Of a stretch of 64,000 bases of DNA, positions 58,417-64,000 are shown in pieces (position 1 is the first letter of the stretch; each line of letters starts with the position of its first letter). Both the position numbers and the translations under genes were made by a program. Source of the stretch: Volvox africanus (taxonomy: Eukaryota; Chlorophyta; Chlorophyceae; Chlamydomonadales; Volvocaceae); the NCBI GenBank assembly GCA_030268105.1, contig BSDZ01000010.1, positions 286,001-350,000 on the forward strand, given 5' to 3'. Below the pieces are notes generated by a model. The model searched no databases. It was not told the DNA's origin and saw only the letters and a program-made list of their open reading frames with translations.

Positions 58417-58421
58417 GTTTC

Positions 58422-59333
58422 TGCGTGGTTGTACACCACACGATAGGTGTATCGCGGCGTACATGCGGGTCAAGGGATGGTGCTAGTATTGGGTTGGGGA
58501 GTCTTGATTTGTGCCGGAGGCCGGTGAATGGCGGGTGGCTGGGAATCTCGCAGAGGCGTCTGTCTTCCAGAGGCAGCACGGACGACCAGCAACGCGGGTC
58601 ATGTGCCTTCGTGTGTGGGGCTTGGGGGCATTGGGCACTTATCGCTAGGCTTAGTCAATTCAGGGCAATCTTGTGCCGGTGTTGCACCTTGCCCTGGGGG
58701 AAAAGCTTCTGGAGTTCGGTGGTGGTTATGAGGTGTTGTGTTGTGTTCTTGTCAATGAGCGGGTGCATGCCTAAGCCCAGCTCTGTTAAGGGGAGCAGGC
58801 ACCGGAACGGCAGAGTTCCGGGCTTTGTGTCCTGCCGTGCGTTGATGACGGAGGCGGCCGTCATGAGAGTGTTTAGGGATGTGTTGTACGGCATCCCCTT
58901 GTCTGTGACCGTGATGCCGTGGTCTCGCGCCAGGGTCAGATGTTTTAAGGTGGTATAAAAACTGCTCTCGCGTTTCAACATGTGCATCCTGGTGTCGGCC
59001 GCCAGACGACACTGCAGCTCAAGCATGGCTCTTGTCATGACACCTAGCCGGCCTTCATCATTTAGGAATAAGACCAGCGCGCGTACTGCCATGCGCACGT
59101 AGATTGGTAGCAGGGACCCAACTCCCAATCCATACTGTTCCACTGGTAGCAGCATGGCACGTGTGGGGAAACTGGTGGGCAAGCCATAGCAGCATCGGGC
59201 TACACGTGGTATCATCGCGTCCAAAAGTTTGATATCGTTAGGTGTGTATGCCATGGTGGGGAAGCTGTACGACACTACCGGTTGTATACAATTCTGTATG
59301 ATTCGGATACATTGGTCCGGCGATACTAGGGAG
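58422..59333 (-). pseudogene. Decayed LINE, 5'-truncated part: end of RT region
   Basis: Minus-strand frame from about 59333, with CIRIIQNCIQPVVSYSFP, LLDAMIPRVARCCYGLP and VEQYGLGVGSLLPIYVRM, the pattern found after the RT thumb of LINEs. A TGA at 58657-58655 interrupts it, and the same frame then runs on to the GTTTC site and continues at 33848. No RT catalytic core or endonuclease lies to the right, so the LINE is 5'-truncated near 59340, where GCGTTAG repeats start. Confidence 0.8.
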
Positions 59334-59340
59334 CCCTGAA

Positions 59341-61545
59341 GTAGGCACTATAACAACAGATTCGTGCGTTAGGCTCGCGTTAGGCTGCGTTAGGGCGCGT
59401 ATGTGTGCGTAAGGCTGCGTTTTGTGCATTAGAGGTTGCGTTAGCCTAACACGAGCCTAAAGCAAAGAAATAGAAAACTTGACAGAATGTCTGTTATAGT
59501 GCGTAGTTTTCAAGTTCGTTTAAATGAAAACAATATTTATAATGATTATAAAAGTTCCCTGTAATTTTTATTACGTTTCGTGGTGCTCGAAAATCGGGGG
59601 CTTGCATATGTTCTAACGCGAGCCTAACGCAAACCTAACGCACGCGATCGCAAACCTAACGCACGCATTAACTTTACGCAAACAGCTTGCGTATATCTTG
59701 CGTACAGTGCGTTACGATACGCACGTAACGCACTGTAACGCAGTTTACGCAAAGTTTATGTAGATAGTGCATAATAATGTTCAGAGCATGGGTTCGCCGG
59801 ATTTATTTAGTTTGCTTACTTGCTCTTATTGTGCAGTAGTCTCGAGACTTTGTGCATAAAATATCTTCAAAGTTAATTTCAATTTCGGATAGCGCTATGA
59901 ATACTAGTCGTTATACAAGAGATTGCTCTGGTGAACGCTTGTTAACATTGCTAAATCGCTACCATTATACGAATTTAGAACCTGTACATGTGGCTTACTT
60001 TAAAACATAGAACTCTGAAGTGCCACACATGGCTGTTCAGGGCTACCTTTCTAATTATGGAAGGCTTTCTAATTATTGAGCAGCAAGCTGCCGGAGTTAG
60101 CAAGTCTGGGTAAGGACTGAGGAAATTTGGCAACAGCAAACCTTACACAGTAGCCAGGCAACAATGTTTCCAGATGGAGACCCAAACAAAGTCACCAAGA
60201 GCCACAGTTACACATCGAGCAGGCCCCAAAAATTAGATAGCCTTGTCCGGCAAGCATCATAGTGTTGTATCACCCCAAACTAGTGGTAGTGATAACTACC
60301 GGTTGATAGGAAGAGCAGAGCATAGGTACTCTGAGCTCAGTATGGAAAGCCTCCATAAAGAGCCGTAATCTCTAAGGAAGAGAAAACGTGGATATGTATT
60401 AAGGAAATACATATGATCAACCAGTGAAACCGAACTCAACTGAGTCTACCAGTGACCGTGTCACAGTTGCACTAGGGCATGCAACCCTTAGCCTCTATAT
60501 TAGCACATAGAGGGTGTAGCCACTGGCTACTTACTTAGCAAGGAGCTAAGGCCGGTACCGTAATACAACACATAGCAGCTTGGCGTATGTGTGAAAATTG
60601 ACCATGAAAACGAGCATGTGTGAGAGGTACTCTATGACCCCAATGCTTCCCCAATCCAGACATATTGCAATGCAGAATAGTTCAAACGCTGCACGGGAAT
60701 GAATAGTTCAACGGATTCACGCCACAATTTTCAGCACGGACATTATTTTGTAATTGCATCAAAAACGTCATGCACATTCCTAACCAGAATTGTTTCATGG
60801 CTCCAGAAACTCCAAGCACGTGCCTAAGCCGATGACGGCGCTGTACTGAGGGCTGCCCAGAACCCTTGCCTTCCATCCCATCCCGCTGGCCCTGGCTCCC
60901 AAGACGGGGCACATAGACGGGGCATCTCAAGTGCAAACGTTGCAATGGTGATTCTAAACATCCTCGTCACAATGAAGTCACTTCTCATTGCTACTAAAAC
61001 CAGGAAGAGCCAAGCTTTGAGCCAAGCGGCTGCTGCCTTGGTCGATGCCATCTAGCAGATCTGATGCAATGTTGCCTTCTAGTGGCTCCCTTCGAGGCAT
61101 GACACACTGAAAATGTTCCTGACTTTCAGGGGAAAAGTGTTTTCGGGATGTAAAGAGTTTCATACGGGACTTTCCATCATAAGCAGAAGGCGGCTCCATT
61201 CGTTACTGAAGCAATTATTATTTCTTTACAAATATATGATTAGCTGTTGATGCTGCAGAAATTATACGTATGCTGCCTGCACAAGCAAGGTTGTCCAATA
61301 GAACTGCTACCGTATGACATGGACGACCTGACGACTGTGTACAATGGGTGGCATTAAATGTACATATAAAGGATGTTGTAAAGCAGGGTTACGAAACATT
61401 GTTGCTTACATGGGATTGATTGGCAGCCGCACAACCCTGGACGGAGTACGGAAGCACTACTCTTCGCTTTTAAGTAGTACGTATGCATAAGATTTGTATT
61501 TTACTTTAACTAGTAAAAGAATAAATTTTTTTCCTGCGTTTATTT
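59341..61545. other. AT-richer region without recognised gene
   Basis: Starts with the GCGTTAG repeat cluster. Minus-strand open stretches at 61199-60978 and 61051-60682 switch frame and show no known motif. A small hairpin (CCTCTAT and ATAGAGG arms) lies near 60492-60513. Base composition and lack of long frames differ from the host genes on the left. Confidence 0.5.
59360..59760. repeat. GCGTTAG repeat cluster with inverted copies
   Basis: Direct copies of GCGTTAGGCT and GCGTTAGGGCGCG at 59362-59410 and inverted copies (CTAACGCGAGCCTAACGCA and others) at 59618-59670. A 19-bp block is shared exactly in inverse orientation between the two sides. GTAACGCA/TACGCAA motifs follow to 59760. Confidence 0.8.
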
Positions 61546-63278
61546 TTGTCGTGTACAAAATACTTTATTGCCACCAACCCGCAGAAAAACGGCCGAAATG
61601 ACGTGCCATTAGGAACTCATAATGGGCGCCCTAGCAAAGGCCAAAAGCAGCCCGCGCATGGTGAAGATGCATCGATGATGGTGCTGGCTGCCAACGCAGC
61701 TAGCATACATCAGAAGGAGAAGGAGGTCAAGGCCGCTAGACGCTGACAGGTTAGTGCAAATACTAGTAGTACGGAGAGTGGATGATGGGGTGTGCAAATT
61801 ACCAGGCGCGCTTAGCAAAATTATTGCTGGATGGGTGATGTACATTACGGATCTCATATACAGGGATGTACAGATCATTAATGTCCTTTAACCTGTTTTC
61901 TCCTTTCTGTCTTTTATGTAATTGTTCCTATTCTCCCCAAACGTACTTCCTTTTTATGTAGGCAAAGAGTTCACAGCCCTCTACGACAAGGAACTCCAGC
62001 AGGAAAGCTAGGAACTCAAGCAAGACGGCAGCAAAAAAGGTACAGCCCATTCATCCTGTCTTCCTGTTTTATTGAGATGTAATTTCATGTTTCCTTATAT
62101 TCTTTTCATTTGCTGTGTGCTTTGTCGTTTGATGTGCCATATGTCGATTTATTTTTCTCTTTTTTGATAGAAATTGTAAGCTTGTAATTTCTCAAATCAT
62201 ATATGTGTGTGTAGGATAGGGGGGTACATCACCCGTGGCCACTAACCTGGCAGTCCCTACCTTCCCCGGTGTTTCGGGGCACCCTCATCCAGTCTCCCAT
62301 GCCAACTTCTCCGAAATCAGTGGTTTTCCCAGGTTCAGCACCCACCACCAGCATCCAGCGGAATCTGCCGAATCAACTAAAGCGTCAACTCCGCTACTAG
62401 TCAGCTCGCAGGTCACTTTAATTGGGGTCGTCACTGTCCATCGACATGGGGCACCCTGCCTTTAACATTAGAGCCTTTGGCCTGCTCTCAGTCGGGGTAG
62501 AACCTGGAACTCCAGGGGCATATTAGTTGTGCCATAACAGTCGTGCCTGAACAGCCCTCATATATGTATGCTAACGTCGGCCCTTGAAGGTAACGAACGA
62601 TGACGATGTGCGGCCATCCACAAAAGTGAGGCGACCAAGCACGGGCACCAAAAGAAAGGTACGAAATATTGAGGTCAGACATTACTTACTTTTTAATATA
62701 ACCTTTTTATTACTACCAAGTCCCTTCACGTATTTTGGACCAGCAGGTGCCCTAAGTCTACGGATCACCATGACAGTTACGACCACCAGGGACAGAAGGT
62801 AATTTCCTTAGTTCAGCTTATTATCTAAATTTCCTTCATGTTTGAATGTATAATTATAATATGTGTTGTTTCGACTGATAAAGGTCAAGAGTGTTTCGGA
62901 AGGTGTGCGATGTACACGGGCACTATGTCAACGTGGGAGCTCAGGGAGTTAGCAGAAACAGGTAACAAAGTGTCCAAGTACATAGTACAGCAAATGAAAG
63001 ACTATGCTTTTAGAATGATTAGTGGTACTTAAAAGCACTGCCCACCCTAGACATGATTAAGATTATTGTAACCGGAAGTGATAATTGCTGAGTGGTGACA
63101 GCTTAATTTACATTTATACATATGCATGTAAATAAGTATAATTTTCCATTTCTAAACTTTTCAGGAGTTGCTTGAGGAGGAGGTGAGCGAGGACGAGAAG
63201 ATTGAGGACGAGCAGGATGACGCCACCACTGCGCCAGAGGAGGATGACAACAGAGAGAGTGAAATAGAAGACTATTAG
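61546..63278 (+). CDS. Possible multi-exon gene, unrecognised
   Basis: Several short open blocks are bounded by good splice signals. One is at 61582-61746. One at 61962-62039 is basic (SSRKARNSSKTAAKK) and followed by GTACAG. One at 62590-62658 is basic (VRRPSTGTKRK) and followed by GTACGA. One lies at 62748-62800 and one at about 62883-63029. A last one at 63166-63278 (after TTTTCAG) encodes an acidic tail, LLEEEVSEDEKIEDEQDD, with a stop. I could not fit all phases into one model and recognise no family. It may be the gene of a mobile element bounded by the GCGTTAG repeats. Confidence 0.25.
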
Positions 63279-63779
63279 ATAGAACTAACATCTAACATGT
63301 TTGTTTCTAAGCTTATATTAGAGCGGGCTGCTAAATGTGCGGTGGCAGATGAAGTTAGGATGTATGTACCTAATGATGATTGAAATGATTGGTGCATGGT
63401 ACAAATGATTATTGAACTCATAAACAAAATTTGATTGGCAGGATTGGATGTGTAGAAATTTGATTGTTTCGTTGCGTACTCACCAATGGCTGCTTACCTG
63501 GATGCTTTCCGAATATTGAACTGTAAATTATTGACTGGAATATTTTATCTATCAAAACTGAAATCCTATTGATATTCTTCATAACAGCGACGTACATTAC
63601 GACAGGATAGTTTCCGTACACACAAAAATAATTCTGCAGCGGGTGGGCAAAACAGCAAACAATAACAGGAACGATAACTGAAACAGTAAAGAAATAACCA
63701 GAACGACCAAAAGTAGTTTCAGTGAGCAAGAATGCGAGGCTGCCTCGTACACAAAGCGAAAGTGGCGCGAATGTTGCTA

Positions 63780-64000
63780 TCGCACACGTAAGACCTTGCG
63801 AAAGCGTGCGAATATGTTAGTTACATGTGTTTAAAACTTTTATGCAACCCACAACTGCTACCTGTGTACGCATTATTCGCAGCATACGCAAGCATGCGTT
63901 AATGCGCGTTAATGCGCATTAGGCGTGCGTATATTGTGCGTTAGAGAACTTTAACTTCCATGCACGCTTTGTATTTTTGCTTGCGTATGGGTCTCTAACG
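63780..64000. repeat. Second GCGTTA-type repeat cluster, reaching the window edge
   Basis: Short motifs CGTGCG, GCGTTAATGCGC, GCATTAGGCGTGCG and GTGCGTTAGAG recur here; the window ends in CTAACG. Composition resembles the cluster at 59360-59760, but no long exact match was seen. Confidence 0.6.

Larger units (their letters stand above)
33849..58421. mobile_element. Composite nested chromovirus insertion flanked by 5-bp TSD GTTTC
   Basis: Everything from 33854 to 58416 belongs to one Ty3/gypsy chromovirus family. GTTTC precedes the first LTR (33849-33853) and follows the last (58417-58421). Layout: LTR1, pol 3' part, LTR2, pol 3' part, LTR3, element B body with solo LTR4 inside, LTR5, 5' part of element A, breakpoint at 50925-50945, LTR6, element C body, LTR7. 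Elements A and B read leftwards, C rightwards. The outer LTR termini are both U5 ends (TGTTGTACCTC at left, GAGGTACAACA at right). Confidence 0.93.

Overview
The window is nuclear DNA from a eukaryote, most likely a chlorophyte green alga of the Chlamydomonadales/Volvocales type. This is an inference from four things: very intron-dense genes with GT-AG (and one GC-AG) introns, an ATG6/Beclin that resembles the plant protein, chromodomain Ty3/gypsy elements beside an RNase H-bearing LINE, and a fragment of nuclear small-subunit rRNA whose 3' end reads like that of green algae. No prokaryotic feature (operon, ribosome binding site, CRISPR) is present.

Host genes fill 4.7-28.4 kb. A leftward gene (9255 to about 4745) encodes a 590-residue first exon rich in glutamine, joined to a DEDDy 3'-5' exonuclease domain of the RNase D/WRN type; its last exon was not found. 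A second leftward gene (about 20.97 kb to 13.07 kb) is a complete class II fumarase core in 12 exons whose splice phases all agree. Its introns carry microsatellites, a minisatellite, a long hairpin and a 226-bp 18S rRNA fragment. A rightward gene (22794-28397) is ATG6/Beclin 1 in 9 exons (716 aa) with a large Gln/Pro-rich insertion ahead of the BH3-like segment. Fumarase and ATG6 are divergent and face each other across 20.97-22.79 kb.

From 29.4 to 59.3 kb the window is retrotransposons. A diverged Ty3/gypsy remnant (29.4-31.45 kb) abuts a decayed LINE on the minus strand. The LINE is split in two (about 31.45-33.85 and 58.42-59.33 kb) by a 24.6-kb composite of one chromovirus family, flanked by the 5-bp duplication GTTTC. 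The composite holds seven LTRs of 824 bp. Element A (minus) is interrupted by element B (minus; duplication CGAAC). Element B carries a solo LTR (duplication TCCGC). One 3025-bp LTR-plus-pol unit is repeated in tandem. Element C is a near-complete copy in the opposite orientation. Both outer ends of the composite are U5 ends, which a simple integration cannot give. In all three gag-pol copies gag and pol share one frame, split by a conserved UAG. A small leader reading frame, apparently with an intron, lies ahead of gag and is also kept in the diverged relative.

From 59.34 kb to the end the DNA is AT-richer, has clusters of GCGTTAG-type repeats at both ends and possible small exons between; it may be an undescribed DNA transposon.
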